DNA from: an uncultured Hyphomicrobiales bacterium
GTDB lineage: Bacteria > Pseudomonadota > Alphaproteobacteria > Rhizobiales > Devosiaceae
Direction of reading: 5' to 3'
Assembly (NCBI GenBank): GCA_903828145.1
Contig: CAIKKY010000029.1
Span: 62,001-126,000 of the forward strand
Length of the DNA: 64,000 bases
Every line of letters starts with the position of its first letter. The first letter of the stretch is position 1. The translations under genes and the position numbers were made by a program. The notes under the pieces were generated by a model, which did no database searches, was not told the origin of the DNA, and was given only the letters and a program-made list of their open reading frames with translations. This document shows positions 54,537-64,000 of this stretch, piece after piece.

Positions 54537-55546
54537 GCGAGAGCGCGTCCGCCGATCGGCCCGTGGCCCCGCTGTGGCCCGATCTGATCCCCACGCTCAG
54601 GCCGTGGATCGAGGCCGTGCGCGGCAAGCTCGTGCCCAACCAGATGCTGAGCGAAATCACCTGGTTTCGCGTCGGTGGTCCGGCGCAACTGCTGTTTCAG
54701 CCGGCTGATGAGGCCGACCTGGCGTTTTTCCTCAAGCACCTGCCGCGCGACATCCGGGTGACGGTGATCGGGCTCGGGTCCAATCTGCTGATCCGCGATG
54801 GCGGGCTGGATGGCGTGGTGATCCGGCTGTCGGCCAAGGGCTTTGGCGAGATCGAGGTGCTCGACGGGCACCGGCTGCGGGTCGGCACGGCCCTGCCTGA
54901 TGTGAAGGTGGCGACGGCGGCGGCGGAAGCGGGGATCGACGGGCTCGCTTTCTATCGGGGGATCCCGGGGGGTATTGGCGGGGCGCTCTATATGAATGCG
55001 GGCTGCTATGGCACCGAAACGCGCGAGCGGGTGGCGGAACTGCGTGGGGTGACGCGCGAGGGCGAAATCATCACCCTGTCAAACGCCGATATGGGCTATC
55101 TCTACCGCAAGTCGAACGGTCCGCGCGGCGTGGTCTATACTCAGGCGGTGTATCAGGGCTTTGCCGGAGAGCGGGACAGCATCCTCGAGCGCATGCGCGA
55201 AATCACCGAAAAGCGCGAGGCGAGCCAGCCGACGCGCTCGCGCACCGGCGGGTCGACGTTCAAGAACCCCGACGGCCATTCGAGCTGGAAGCTGATCGAC
55301 GCGGCCGGGTGTCGGGGTCTGACCTTCGGCCACGCGCAGATGTCTGAGCTGCACGCCAATTTTCTCCTCAACCTCGGGGACGCGGATGCGTTCGAGGTCG
55401 AGACCCTCGGCGAAATGGTGCGCCAGAAGGTGCGCGATACCCAGGGGATCAGGCTCAGTTGGGAAATCCGGCGCATGGGCCATTTCGTGCCCGGTCGCGG
55501 GGTGCGCGAATTCATGGATGGCGAGCCGTTCACCGGCCAGGTTTAA
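54533..55546 (+). CDS. murB: UDP-N-acetylenolpyruvoylglucosamine reductase
   Basis: A 337-residue FAD enzyme that reduces UDP-GlcNAc-enolpyruvate to UDP-MurNAc. Visible are [70 protein letters not shown] and a C-terminal block ending in [12 protein letters not shown]. Type IIa-like form lacking the extra loop of E. coli MurB. Ddl follows after 10 bp. Confidence 0.95.
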   Translation: MSESASADRPVAPLWPDLIPTLRPWIEAVRGKLVPNQMLSEITWFRVGGPAQLLFQPADEADLAFFLKHLPRDIRVTVIGLGSNLLIRDGGLDGVVIRLSAKGFGEIEVLDGHRLRVGTALPDVKVATAAAEAGIDGLAFYRGIPGGIGGALYMNAGCYGTETRERVAELRGVTREGEIITLSNADMGYLYRKSNGPRGVVYTQAVYQGFAGERDSILERMREITEKREASQPTRSRTGGSTFKNPDGHSSWKLIDAAGCRGLTFGHAQMSELHANFLLNLGDADAFEVETLGEMVRQKVRDTQGIRLSWEIRRMGHFVPGRGVREFMDGEPFTGQV

Positions 55547-55556
55547 GGAGAGGCCG

Positions 55557-56477
55557 ATGACCAAACACGTCGCCGTTTTGCTGGGCGGGCTCTCGAACGA
55601 GCGTCCGGTGTCGCTGTCGTCGGGGGCAGGCTGCGCTGAAGCGCTGCGGCGTGCCGGCTATCGGGTGAGCGAGATTGATGTGGGGTTCGATGTGGTCGAA
55701 CAGCTGCGCGCGCTCAAGCCGGATGTGGCGTTTAACGCGCTCCATGGCCGTTACGGCGAGGATGGCGCCATTCAGGGCGTGCTCGAATTCCTGCGCATTC
55801 CCTACACGCATTCGGGTGTGCTGGCCTCGGCGCTCGCCATGGACAAGCATCAGGCCAAGATCATGTTCCGGGCCGCCGGTATTCCGGTGACCGACCATCT
55901 CGTTGCCCCGCGCACCGAGGTGGCGCGGGCGCATGTCATGACGCCGCCCTATGTGGTGAAGCCGATTGCCGATGGGTCGAGCTTCGGGGTGTTCATTGTC
56001 ACTGAAGACCAATCGCACCCGCCGCAGGAATTGCTGCGCGAAGACTGGACCTCGGGCGAAGACGTGATGGTTGAACGCTATATTCCCGGGCGCGAACTGA
56101 CCGTGGCCGTGATGGGCGACGTGGCGCTCGGTGTTACCGAGATCATTACCGACCTCAATTTCTATAATTATGAGGCGAAATACGCCGCAGGCGGGTCGCG
56201 TCACGTTTTACCGGCACAAATTCAACCAAATATTTACGACAAGGCGCAGAAGATGGCGCTTAAGGCGCATGCTGCGCTGGGGTGCCGCGGCGTATCGCGG
56301 ACCGATTTCCGGTTCAATGAAGCCGCCGACGCCGATGGCGCGCTGATTTGCCTTGAGATCAACACCCAGCCCGGCATGACCCCGACATCGCTCCTCCCTG
56401 AGCAGGCCCTTTATGCAGGGCACTCATATGAGGCGCTGGTGTCCTGGATGGTGGAGGATGCGAGTTGCAACAGGTAG
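55557..56477 (+). CDS. ddl: D-alanine--D-alanine ligase
   Basis: A 306-residue ATP-grasp enzyme. Visible are [74 protein letters not shown], and [20 protein letters not shown]. The ATG at 55557 has AAGGAGAG ahead; the open frame reaching into murB is a shadow. ftsQ overlaps by 13 bp. Confidence 0.96.
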   Translation: MTKHVAVLLGGLSNERPVSLSSGAGCAEALRRAGYRVSEIDVGFDVVEQLRALKPDVAFNALHGRYGEDGAIQGVLEFLRIPYTHSGVLASALAMDKHQAKIMFRAAGIPVTDHLVAPRTEVARAHVMTPPYVVKPIADGSSFGVFIVTEDQSHPPQELLREDWTSGEDVMVERYIPGRELTVAVMGDVALGVTEIITDLNFYNYEAKYAAGGSRHVLPAQIQPNIYDKAQKMALKAHAALGCRGVSRTDFRFNEAADADGALICLEINTQPGMTPTSLLPEQALYAGHSYEALVSWMVEDASCNR

Positions 56478-57457
56478 GGGCAAAGACGTTCGTTCCTGCC
56501 CAGATTGCCGACCCGCGCCTGTTTCCCACTCCGCTTCCTGCTCCTTCGCCCTATCGCCGCTGGCTGGCCTCGCTCAGCCATATTGCCGTTCTCCATCGCC
56601 GCGCGCTGCGGCGCGGACTCCTCGCCACACTGGTTCTGGCGAGCCTTGGCGGTCTCTATGTCGGGCGTGAGCCTGTGGGCGCTGCGCTCGAGCGGGTGCT
56701 GACGCTCGCCGAGGGGCAGGTGACCGGGGCCGGGTTTGCCATTCATTCCATTGAAATTACCGGTCAGACGCTGACGGCCGACCGCGATATCGTGCGGCTT
56801 CTGACGCTCGGGTCCGGGCCGTCGATCTTCACTTTCGATGTCGCCGAAGCGCAGGCGCGGCTCCAGTGGCTGCGGGCGGTGCAATCGGCCAAAGTGCGCA
56901 AGGTCTATCCCGACCGGATCATTGTCGACATCACCGAAAAGACCCCGGTGGCACGCTGGCGGCTCGGGACGGTGACCTGGCTGATCGATGCGCGTGGCGA
57001 GCGGATCGGCACGGACCGCGCGAGCTATCCCGACCTGCCGCTGATCGTGGGGCAGGGGGCGGCCGATGACACCGCCATCATGATGCGCCTGCTCAACCGC
57101 TTTCCGGCGCTCAAGACCGGGCTTGTGGCGCTATCGCGGATTTCGGACCGGCGCTGGGATCTCATCTACAAGAGCGGCCTGCGGGTGCAATTGCCGGAAA
57201 CCGGCACGGCCGAGGCGCTTGGCCGGTTGGACCAGTACCAGACCGAGTATCAGCTGCTCGAGCGCGACGTGCTGCGCATCGATTTACGCGTCGAGGGGCT
57301 CGTGACCCTGAAGCCGGGTCCGGTGGCGGCCGAAGCCGTGGCCAGGACCATGGTCCGCCCGCATAAGATCAAGGGCCCCGCTGAGTATGAAACCCCGGTG
57401 GAACGCGCCCAGACCGCGTTGCCGGATGATTCAACGACTGGAACCGCACCCGAATGA
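56465..57457 (+). CDS. ftsQ: Cell division protein FtsQ
   Basis: A 330-residue bitopic protein. A basic cytoplasmic N-terminus of about 50 residues is followed by one helix ([18 protein letters not shown]), then a POTRA domain ([40 protein letters not shown]) and the beta domain. It recruits FtsB/L and other septal proteins. TTG start, overlapping ddl by 13 bp; overlaps ftsA by 4 bp. Confidence 0.92.
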   Translation: MQQVGAKTFVPAQIADPRLFPTPLPAPSPYRRWLASLSHIAVLHRRALRRGLLATLVLASLGGLYVGREPVGAALERVLTLAEGQVTGAGFAIHSIEITGQTLTADRDIVRLLTLGSGPSIFTFDVAEAQARLQWLRAVQSAKVRKVYPDRIIVDITEKTPVARWRLGTVTWLIDARGERIGTDRASYPDLPLIVGQGAADDTAIMMRLLNRFPALKTGLVALSRISDRRWDLIYKSGLRVQLPETGTAEALGRLDQYQTEYQLLERDVLRIDLRVEGLVTLKPGPVAAEAVARTMVRPHKIKGPAEYETPVERAQTALPDDSTTGTAPE

Positions 57458-58767
57458 TGACCGATGCCATGACCGCGCGGCTCAAGCCCCTGCAGCCCGG
57501 CCGCACCTCGCTGGTGGCCGTGCTGGATATCGGCTCGACCAAGATGTGCTGCGTGATCGCGCGGCTGGTGCCGCGTCCCGAGGGGCGGGCGCTGAAGGGC
57601 CGCACGCATACCGCTGAAGTCATCGGGTTTGGCTATGGTCCCTCGGCGGGGATCAAGAGCGGCTTCATTGCCGATCTCGGCAAGGCCGAACAGGCGGTGC
57701 GTACGGTGGTGGGCATGGCCGAACGCGGCGCCAACCTCACCGTGCAATCGGTGATCGTCAACGTCTCGGCGGGGCGGCTCGGGTCCGAAACCTTTTCGGC
57801 GACTGTCAATCTCGGCGGGCAGGATGTGGAGCGGGCCGATATCCAGCGCGTGCTGAAGGCCGTGAACGAGCGCTCGGTGCGGCAGGAGCGGGCGATCATC
57901 CACGCCATGCCCATTGGCTATGCCATTGATGGCCACAAGGGCATCCGCGAGCCCAAGGGGCTCGTGGGGGAGACGCTGGGCGTTGATGTGGCGGTGGTTT
58001 CTGCTGAAACGCTCGCCATGCGCAATATTGAACTGGTGCTCAACCGCTGCCACCTGCAGGTTGAGGCCTTCATGGCCACGCCCTATGCGTCGGGGCTCTC
58101 GACCCTGGTTGAGGACGAAGCCGATCTTGGCGTAGCGTGCATCGATTTTGGCGGCGCGACCACCACCGTGTCGGTCTTCATGGACGGGGCGCTGGTCTAT
58201 GCCGATGCGCTGGCGATTGGCGGGCACCATCTGACCATGGATCTTGCACGCCAGCTCTCGATCAGCGTGGCCGATGCCGAGCGGCTGAAGACCATGTATG
58301 GCTCGGTGCTGCCAGGCATTACCGACGAGCGCGAACTGATCCCGATCACGCCGGTGGGCGTCTCCGTGGATGAAGCGCCCGCGCAGATCACCCGCGCGCA
58401 GATTACGCGCATCATCCGCCCGCGCGTTGAGGAAATGCTGACGGCCGTTGGCGAGCGGATGCAGGCGACGGGCATGATGGATGTCGCGGGCCGCCGCTTC
58501 GTTCTGACCGGCGGCGGCAGCGAGCTGACGGGCCTGACCGAGGTGGCGCGGCGGGTGCTGAGCCGTAATGTGCGCTCAGGGCGGCCGATGGGGATTTCCG
58601 GCCTGCCGGACATGGCGCGCGGCGCGGGTTTTGCCGCAGTCTCCGGCATGCTCATTTATCCCCAGGTCTGTATCAACGAATATACGCCGCCGCATTCTCT
58701 TGCAAAGCTCACGGGAACTGACGGGTATTTCGCTCGCGTCGGCAGTTGGTTGCGCTCCAGTTTTTAA
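57454..58767 (+). CDS. ftsA: Cell division protein FtsA
   Basis: A 437-residue actin-like protein that tethers FtsZ to the membrane. Visible are AVLDIGSTKMCCVIARL (phosphate 1), the 1C domain (AIIHAMPIGYAIDG), CIDFGGATTTVSVFMDG (phosphate 2), VLTGGGSELTGL (adenosine), and the C-terminal amphipathic tail YFARVGSWLRSSF. It is followed by a 198-bp control region before ftsZ. Confidence 0.95.
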   Translation: MMTDAMTARLKPLQPGRTSLVAVLDIGSTKMCCVIARLVPRPEGRALKGRTHTAEVIGFGYGPSAGIKSGFIADLGKAEQAVRTVVGMAERGANLTVQSVIVNVSAGRLGSETFSATVNLGGQDVERADIQRVLKAVNERSVRQERAIIHAMPIGYAIDGHKGIREPKGLVGETLGVDVAVVSAETLAMRNIELVLNRCHLQVEAFMATPYASGLSTLVEDEADLGVACIDFGGATTTVSVFMDGALVYADALAIGGHHLTMDLARQLSISVADAERLKTMYGSVLPGITDERELIPITPVGVSVDEAPAQITRAQITRIIRPRVEEMLTAVGERMQATGMMDVAGRRFVLTGGGSELTGLTEVARRVLSRNVRSGRPMGISGLPDMARGAGFAAVSGMLIYPQVCINEYTPPHSLAKLTGTDGYFARVGSWLRSSF

Positions 58768-58879
58768 CGATAGTCTTGGCCGTTAACGCTTTTTAGGGCG
58801 GATTGTCTTTAGGTGCCCCGCGAACTTATGCTTAACAACCGGTAAGCTGCGGCCTAATGGCTCTCGCAAATTGCGCAGA

Positions 58880-58923
58880 GGTTAACGAATTCGGCGGTTT
58901 TGTTAGGGTCTGGTTAACGAATT
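58880..58923 (+). promoter_or_regulatory. ftsZ upstream direct repeats and CtrA-like box
   Basis: GGTTAACGAATT occurs at 58880-58891 and again at 58912-58923, 32 bp apart (about three helical turns). TTAG-7-TTAAC (58903-58918) is one base from the CtrA consensus TTAA-N7-TTAAC. The region is AT-rich and lies 43-86 bp before the ftsZ ATG. Confidence 0.5.
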
Positions 58924-58965
58924 GGCGACTAATACTGCCTGAACACGCCACGCACCGGGGCCATC

Positions 58966-60546
58966 ATGACCATCAACCTGACCATCCCTGACATTCAGGA
59001 ACTCAAGCCGCGCATCACCGTCTTTGGCGTGGGTGGCGCAGGGGGCAACGCGGTCAACAACATGATCGCGTCGGGCCTGACCGGCGTCGATTTCGTGTGC
59101 GCCAATACGGATGCGCAGGCCCTGGCGCTCTCGAGCGCGCCGCGAATCATCCAGCTCGGCGTGTCGGTCACCGAAGGTCTCGGCGCCGGATCGCACCCCG
59201 AAGTGGGCCGCGCGGCGGCGGAAGAAAGCATCGACGAAATCAATGATCATCTGACCGGCTCGCACATGGTGTTCATCACCGCGGGAATGGGCGGCGGGAC
59301 GGGGACCGGTGCTGCGCCTGTGGTGGCGCGCGCGGCCCGCGAAATGGGCATTCTGACGGTGGGCGTCGTGACCAAGCCCTTCAGCTTTGAAGGCAACCGC
59401 CGGTCGCGGCTTGCCGAAGACGGCATTGACGAGCTGCATCGGCATGTCGATACGCTCATTGTCATCCCGAACCAGAACCTGTTCCGGGTGGCCAATGAAA
59501 AGACCACCTTTGCCGACGCCTTCAAGATGGCCGACCAGGTGCTCTATTCGGGCGTGGCCTGCATTACCGATCTGATGGTCAAGGAAGGTCTCATCAATCT
59601 CGATTTCGCCGACGTGCGCGCCGTAATGCGCGGCATGGGCAAGGCGATGATGGGCACGGGCGAAGCCTCGGGCGAGAACCGCGCGCGGCACGCTGCCGAA
59701 GCCGCGATTGCCAATCCGCTGCTTGATGATGTGTCGATGAAGGGCGCCCGGGGGCTCCTGATCTCGATCACAGGCGGGCCGGATCTGACGCTGTATGAAG
59801 TGGACGAGGCGGCGAGCCGTATCCGCGAGGAAGTCGATCCCGACGCCAATATCATTCTGGGCGCGACCTTTGATCCGAGCCTGACCGGCACCATCCGCGT
59901 GTCGGTGGTGGCCACGGGCACAGAGGCGACCATGGTGCAGGCGGTAGAGCCGATGAAGTCGCATCCCGGCCGTGCGCCGCTCGATGCAACGACGGTCCGT
60001 CGCCCGGTGGCGGGCACTGCCGGCCTCGAGCCGACTTTCACCGATGAGTTTGAAACCGAAGTGAAGCGGGCCGTGGCCCATGCCATCGGCACCGAACCGG
60101 CGCTTTCGCCCTATCACGATGATGATGGCGTGACGGTTGAGCCCTATATTCCGCATGCCTCGGGCTCGACCGCGCTTGAGGAAATGCCGCGCCTCATCGA
60201 TGCCCCGATGCCGACGGCCTATGTGCCCCCGAGCGCCGAACGGCCGGATGGGCAGCGCCGCATGCCGCGGACCGAGGAATTGCCGCTCGTGGCGCACCGC
60301 GCCATTGAGCCCGACCGCAGCGAAGAGCCGCGCAATGCACGGGCGCTGTTCCGCAAGCTGGCTTCCAATGTCGGCATCGGCCTGAAGCCTGCGGCCGAGG
60401 CCCCGACACGCGGTTTGCCGAGTGAAGACAAGGTGGCGCAGAGCGCCATCGAGACGGGTGTTTCGCGCGCGGGTCCGCGGGCTGAGACACCTTCAGAAAC
60501 AAAAGAACAGATCGAAATCCCCGCCTTTTTGCGCAAGCACGGCTGA
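58966..60546 (+). CDS. ftsZ: Cell division protein FtsZ
   Basis: A 526-residue tubulin-like GTPase forming the Z ring. Visible are [24 protein letters not shown], the tubulin signature [18 protein letters not shown], and the T7 loop [13 protein letters not shown]. The GTPase core covers about residues 1-320. A long linker of about 190 residues rich in Pro, Glu and Arg follows, then the conserved C-terminal peptide [11 protein letters not shown] that binds FtsA. A long linker is normal for alphaproteobacteria. Own promoter region upstream; terminator downstream. Confidence 0.96.
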   Translation: MTINLTIPDIQELKPRITVFGVGGAGGNAVNNMIASGLTGVDFVCANTDAQALALSSAPRIIQLGVSVTEGLGAGSHPEVGRAAAEESIDEINDHLTGSHMVFITAGMGGGTGTGAAPVVARAAREMGILTVGVVTKPFSFEGNRRSRLAEDGIDELHRHVDTLIVIPNQNLFRVANEKTTFADAFKMADQVLYSGVACITDLMVKEGLINLDFADVRAVMRGMGKAMMGTGEASGENRARHAAEAAIANPLLDDVSMKGARGLLISITGGPDLTLYEVDEAASRIREEVDPDANIILGATFDPSLTGTIRVSVVATGTEATMVQAVEPMKSHPGRAPLDATTVRRPVAGTAGLEPTFTDEFETEVKRAVAHAIGTEPALSPYHDDDGVTVEPYIPHASGSTALEEMPRLIDAPMPTAYVPPSAERPDGQRRMPRTEELPLVAHRAIEPDRSEEPRNARALFRKLASNVGIGLKPAAEAPTRGLPSEDKVAQSAIETGVSRAGPRAETPSETKEQIEIPAFLRKHG

Positions 60547-60576
60547 CAAGGCGCGGGGGAAACGCGACAAACCGGA

Positions 60577-60607
60577 CCCGGTGCGGCTTTCGCGCCGGGG
60601 TTTTATT
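60577..60607 (+). terminator. Rho-independent terminator of ftsZ
   Basis: CCCGGTGCG and CGCGCCGGG pair (one G-T) around loop GCTTT, followed by GTTTTATT, 30 bp after the ftsZ stop. Confidence 0.78.
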
Positions 60608-60646
60608 GTTTATGACATGTTTTAGCCATAGCGGGGGTTCTGACTA

Positions 60647-61603
60647 ATGCAAAAGGTTTCGACGCGGCAGCGCACTCTCGCCGCCCCGCTAGAATTTAGT
60701 GGGTTTGGCGTGCATTCCGGGGCACCGGTGACGTTGACAATCGAGCCTGCTCAACCGGATTCCGGCATTACCATTACCCGCATCATGGAAGACGGCCGCA
60801 GTGTTGGCCCGGTCTCGGTGCATTTTTCGCGCGTGACCCGCACTACGCTGTGTACGACCATCGATCTGGGCGACAGCGTGTCGGTGGCCACGGTGGAGCA
60901 CGTGGTTTCGGCGCTCTCGGGCCTTGGGGTCGATAACGCCCATCTGATTCTCAACGGGGCCGAGTGCCCCATCCTGGATGGCAGCGCGTGGCCCTATGTC
61001 ACGGCGATCATCGAGGCCGGTCTTGTGGTGCAGCCGTCGTTCCGTCGCTACATCAAGATCATGCGCCAGGTGCTGGTGCGCAATAATGAAGCGTCAGCGG
61101 CGCTTGAACCCTATAATGGCCGCATGTTCGATCTTGAGATCGATTTCGACAGCCGCGTCATTGGCCGGCAGCGGATGATCTTCGATTGGACGCCGCGTAA
61201 ATATTACCACGATGTGAGCCGGGCCCGGACCTTCGGGTTCGTGCGCGACGCCAAGATTCTGCGGCAGGCGGGCTATGCGCTGGGCTCGTCGATGGAAAAC
61301 TCCATCACCGTGCATGAGGACCGCATCCTCAATCCGGGCGGTTTGCGCTACGAAGACGAGTTTGTGCGCCACAAGCTGCTCGATGCGATTGGCGATCTGG
61401 CGCTCTGCGGACTGCCGATTTACGGGCGGTTCCGCTCGTATAAGGGCGGTCATGCGCTCAATGCCCTTGTGCTGCACGGGCTGTTTGCAAGTGAGGCTAA
61501 CTACGAAATCGTCACGGCCGAAGAACTGCCCTATGCTTTCGATGCCCTTGACGATATGCCGGAAGGGGTCGAGGTCCGGTCCTACCTCCGCTCGGTGGGC
61601 TGA
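60647..61603 (+). CDS. lpxC: UDP-3-O-acyl-N-acetylglucosamine deacetylase
   Basis: A 318-residue zinc enzyme, the first committed step of lipid A synthesis. Visible are FSGFGVHSGAPVTLTIEPA, TVEHVVSALSGLGVDNAHL (metal His), GAECPILDGSAWPYV, FDSRVIGRQ, and the second metal/active-site block EFVRHKLLDAIGDLALCG with GGHALNALVL. The terminator after ftsZ suggests its own promoter. Confidence 0.96.
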   Translation: MQKVSTRQRTLAAPLEFSGFGVHSGAPVTLTIEPAQPDSGITITRIMEDGRSVGPVSVHFSRVTRTTLCTTIDLGDSVSVATVEHVVSALSGLGVDNAHLILNGAECPILDGSAWPYVTAIIEAGLVVQPSFRRYIKIMRQVLVRNNEASAALEPYNGRMFDLEIDFDSRVIGRQRMIFDWTPRKYYHDVSRARTFGFVRDAKILRQAGYALGSSMENSITVHEDRILNPGGLRYEDEFVRHKLLDAIGDLALCGLPIYGRFRSYKGGHALNALVLHGLFASEANYEIVTAEELPYAFDALDDMPEGVEVRSYLRSVG

Positions 61604-61682
61604 CGACCGCCACAGTTTTGATCGGTTTGCTTTGTAAGTGCGCAACACGGCGTGTGCTGCACTTCAGGAACGGGGCCTTGAG

Positions 61683-62522
61683 ATGAATAAGTCTATGTTT
61701 TTGCGTCGGGCTTTCGGCCTGTTGGCTCCGGTGGCCCTCGCGGCGGTTCTCGCCGGGTGCAGCATGTTCGGCCCGCAGAAAATCAAAGAAGAGGCCATTG
61801 TCCCGCCTGATACCCTGTACCAGCAGGCGATCACCGAAATGGACAAGCAGAATTACAATACGGCCATTGGCACGCTGACCAAGCTGCAGCGCCAGCACCC
61901 CTACTCGGATTACACCGAGAAGGCGAAGCTGATGGAAGTGTTCGCCAATTACCGCATTGGCCGCTTCCCGGAAGCCATTCTCGCCGCCGACCGCTACATA
62001 GCGCTCTATCCGACCTCGAAAGAGGTGGCTTATGTGCTTTACCTCAAAGGTAATTCCTATTTCGGGCAGATCAAGGACATCACCCGCGACCAGCAGATTT
62101 CGCAGGACGCGATTGATACCTATTCGCTGATCATCGCGAATTACCCCAAGAGCGAGTATGTCGACGACGCCCGCGAAAAGCTGGCGGTCGGCTATGACCA
62201 GCTGGCGGGCAAGGAAATGTCGGTGGGCCGCTACTATCTCGGCCAGGGCGATTATGCGGCGGCGATCAACCGCTTCCGCACGGTGGCCGAGCGCTACCAG
62301 ACCTCGACCCATATCGAAGAAGCCCTCTACCGGCTGGTGGAATGCAATCTCGCGCTGGGTCTTGTGAGCGAAGCGCAGACGGCCGCCGCCGTGCTCGGGC
62401 ACAACTACACGGGCAGCGACTGGTACAAGAAGGCCTATGCCTTGCTGCAAAAAGCGGGTGTGGAGCCGAAGATGGATGCCAATAGCACCCTCGCCACGCT
62501 GAAAACCCCCAAGAAGAACTAA
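61683..62522 (+). CDS. bamD: Outer membrane assembly lipoprotein BamD
   Basis: A 279-residue lipoprotein of the Bam complex that inserts outer-membrane beta-barrels. Signal peptide with lipobox LAGC (VALAAVLAGCSMFG, lipidated Cys near residue 25). TPR-like repeats follow: ITEMDKQNYNTAIGTLTKLQ, HPYSDYTEKAKLMEVFANYR, EVAYVLYLKGNSYFGQI, YYLGQGDYAAAINRFRTVAE. ATG at 61683 with a weak ribosome-binding site; a longer frame from 61638 would displace the signal. Needs Lgt (24023). Confidence 0.94.
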   Translation: MNKSMFLRRAFGLLAPVALAAVLAGCSMFGPQKIKEEAIVPPDTLYQQAITEMDKQNYNTAIGTLTKLQRQHPYSDYTEKAKLMEVFANYRIGRFPEAILAADRYIALYPTSKEVAYVLYLKGNSYFGQIKDITRDQQISQDAIDTYSLIIANYPKSEYVDDAREKLAVGYDQLAGKEMSVGRYYLGQGDYAAAINRFRTVAERYQTSTHIEEALYRLVECNLALGLVSEAQTAAAVLGHNYTGSDWYKKAYALLQKAGVEPKMDANSTLATLKTPKKN

Positions 62523-62614
62523 CCGGCTGCGGAAAACCGTTGCCTGTTTGTTCTGTGGTCCGGTAAGTTCGGCGCGGCCCTGATTTGCGCCGAACCTGAA
62601 GGAGCCTTCGCGCC

Positions 62615-64000
62615 GTGCTGAGCGCTTTGTCGGTCCGCAATATCGTCTTGATCGACCAGCTTGAGCTGTCGCTTGAGCGCGGGATGACCGTGTTGACCGG
62701 TGAAACCGGCGCCGGCAAATCCATTCTGCTTGATTCCCTCACGCTCGCGCTCGGCGGACGCGGCGACGCGTCGCTGGTGCGCGCCGGTCAGGAGAGCGGG
62801 CAGGTGGTGGCGGTGCTCTCGCTCCCCGATGAGCATCCGGCCCGGGTGCTGCTCAGAGCCAATGACATTACCGATGATGACGAGCTGATCCTGCGCCGGG
62901 TGCAGTTTGCCGATGGCCGCACCAAGGCCTTTGTGAACGATCAGCCGGTTTCGGCGGCGCTGTTGCAGCAGATCGGCAGCCGCGTTGTGGAAATTCATGG
63001 CCAGCATGATGACCGGGCGCTGGTCGATGTGGCGACGCACCGGGCGGCGCTCGATGCGTTTGGGTCCCATGAGTCGCTTCTTGTGGAGGTGGCGCGGACC
63101 TACGCCGCATTCAGTGCGGCTGAAGAGCAGGTGGCGCTTGAACAAAAATCTATCGCTTTGGCCGCAGAGCGCGAAGACTATGCCCGGCATGTGGTGGGGG
63201 AACTGGGCGCGCTGAAGCCGGTGACGGGCGAGGAAGACGAGCTCGCCACGCGTCGGCAGCATCTGATGGTGCTCGAAAAAGCCTCTGAAGATGTGCGTGA
63301 CGCCGATGACCTGATGAATGGCCCAACGGCGCCGGGGCCCCAATTGCTCAGCCTGATGCGGCGCCTGGTGCGCAAGGCCGATGGGGGTGCCACGATTTTC
63401 CAGCCGCTGATCGAGGCGCTGGATAATTCGCTCGTTGCGCTCGATGGCACCTCGGATGCGCTGGAAGCCCTGAAGCGCGAGATGGCCTTTGATCCGCGCG
63501 AACTTGAAGAAGTCGAAGAGCGCCTGTTTGCGCTGAGGGCGGCAGCCCGCAAGCACCAGACGACCTGTGATGGTCTTGCGCAGGTGCTGATGCAGTATGA
63601 GACCGAATTGCAGGCGCTTTTGGATAGCGAAGGACGGCTCAAGGCCCTGAGTGCGGCGCGCGATAGCGCGAAGGCCGCCTATCAGCAGGCCGCTGAAACC
63701 CTGAGTGTGGCGCGGACGAAGGCTGCGCTGGCGCTTTCGGCGGCGGTCGAGGCCGAATTGCCGGACCTGAAACTGGGGTCGGCGCGCTTCATCGTGGCGC
63801 TCGAAACCGATCGGGCCCGCGCCTCGGCGCAGGGGTTTGAGCAGGTCAGTTTTCAGGTGCAGACCAACCCGGGCACACCGGCCGGGCCCTTGCTGAAGGT
63901 GGCGTCTGGCGGCGAATTGAGCCGGTTCCTCCTGGCACTCAAGGTGGTGCTGGCGGATCGCGGATCGGCCCCGGTGCTGATTTTCGATGAAATCGACACG
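62615..64000 (+). CDS. recN: DNA repair protein RecN (truncated by window edge)
   Basis: 462 codons are visible, running off the right edge in frame. SMC-like ATPase for double-strand break repair. Walker A LTGETGAGKSILLDSLTLAL (about 28-47), EIHGQHDDRALVD, a central coiled-coil region, the ABC signature SGGELSRFLLALK, and the start of Walker B LIFDEIDT at the edge. GTG start at 62615 with AAGGAG 10 bp ahead. About 90 C-terminal residues are missing. Confidence 0.95.
   Translation, partial: MLSALSVRNIVLIDQLELSLERGMTVLTGETGAGKSILLDSLTLALGGRGDASLVRAGQESGQVVAVLSLPDEHPARVLLRANDITDDDELILRRVQFADGRTKAFVNDQPVSAALLQQIGSRVVEIHGQHDDRALVDVATHRAALDAFGSHESLLVEVARTYAAFSAAEEQVALEQKSIALAAEREDYARHVVGELGALKPVTGEEDELATRRQHLMVLEKASEDVRDADDLMNGPTAPGPQLLSLMRRLVRKADGGATIFQPLIEALDNSLVALDGTSDALEALKREMAFDPRELEEVEERLFALRAAARKHQTTCDGLAQVLMQYETELQALLDSEGRLKALSAARDSAKAAYQQAAETLSVARTKAALALSAAVEAELPDLKLGSARFIVALETDRARASAQGFEQVSFQVQTNPGTPAGPLLKVASGGELSRFLLALKVVLADRGSAPVLIFDEIDT

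Overview
The window is a gene-dense chromosomal segment, rich in GC by eye, from an alphaproteobacterium. The closest match by gene content and order is Hyphomicrobiales (Rhizobiales). Supporting signs are the petABC operon beside trmL and hemF, a MarR gene divergent from ilvE, a DUF1127 mini-protein, an ArsR-methyltransferase fusion in front of metF, and a division/cell-wall (dcw) cluster that runs on into lpxC-bamD-recN. The genus cannot be fixed from sequence alone. There is no prophage, transposase, CRISPR array or tRNA gene. No stretch of 300 bases lacks a gene. The longest gaps (3723-3996, 7992-8210, 25196-25454, 31324-31573) hold promoters or leader elements, or nothing recognisable.

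Layout. 1-3.7 kb: end of an AcuI/YhdH-like reductase, then on the minus strand a phosphoesterase-murL-murD2 operon. 4-6.4 kb: GNAT acetyltransferase, Nudix hydrolase, CCA-adding enzyme. 6.4-8 kb (minus): DUF1059 protein, hemF, trmL. 8.2-10.9 kb: cytochrome bc1 operon petABC. 11-16.5 kb: apt and two back-to-back two-component systems. 16.5-24.9 kb (minus apart from one PemK/MazF-like gene): secreted protein, two MaoC-like proteins, ychF, pth-rplY, prs, pgeF-midA-lgt. 24.9-28.7 kb: ubiK, ybjN-like, proC, csaA, marR/ilvE. 28.7-31.5 kb (minus): moaE-moaD-pgsA and a DAHP synthase with an aromatic leader peptide and attenuator. 31.5-43.1 kb: two ABC permeases without partners, DUF1127, uvrC and an SDR, small membrane and SH3 proteins, the ArsR-methyltransferase/metF pair, and a TerB/J-domain protein. 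43.1-62.5 kb: rnpB, then rsmH-ftsL-ftsI-murE-murF-mraY-ftsW-murG-murC-murB-ddl-ftsQ-ftsA-ftsZ-lpxC-bamD. The start of recN runs off the right edge.

The most striking point links the two ends. The dcw cluster is complete and tightly packed except that murD is missing from its usual place between mraY and ftsW, where only 89 bp remain. About 48 kb upstream lie murD2 and murL, the ligase/epimerase pair known from Xanthomonas. That pair first adds L-glutamate to UDP-MurNAc-L-Ala and then inverts it to D-glutamate. The strain therefore appears to supply the second residue of its peptidoglycan stem by the MurD2-MurL route rather than by MurI plus MurD. MurE, MurF, MraY, MurG, MurC, MurB, Ddl and PgeF, all in this window, complete the precursor pathway.

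Other points are a classic ribosome-mediated attenuator in front of DAHP synthase, a perfect 22-bp palindrome in front of the ArsR-methyltransferase gene, an apparent AUU start codon in trmL, and a hairpin that hides the ribosome-binding site of the DUF1127 gene.
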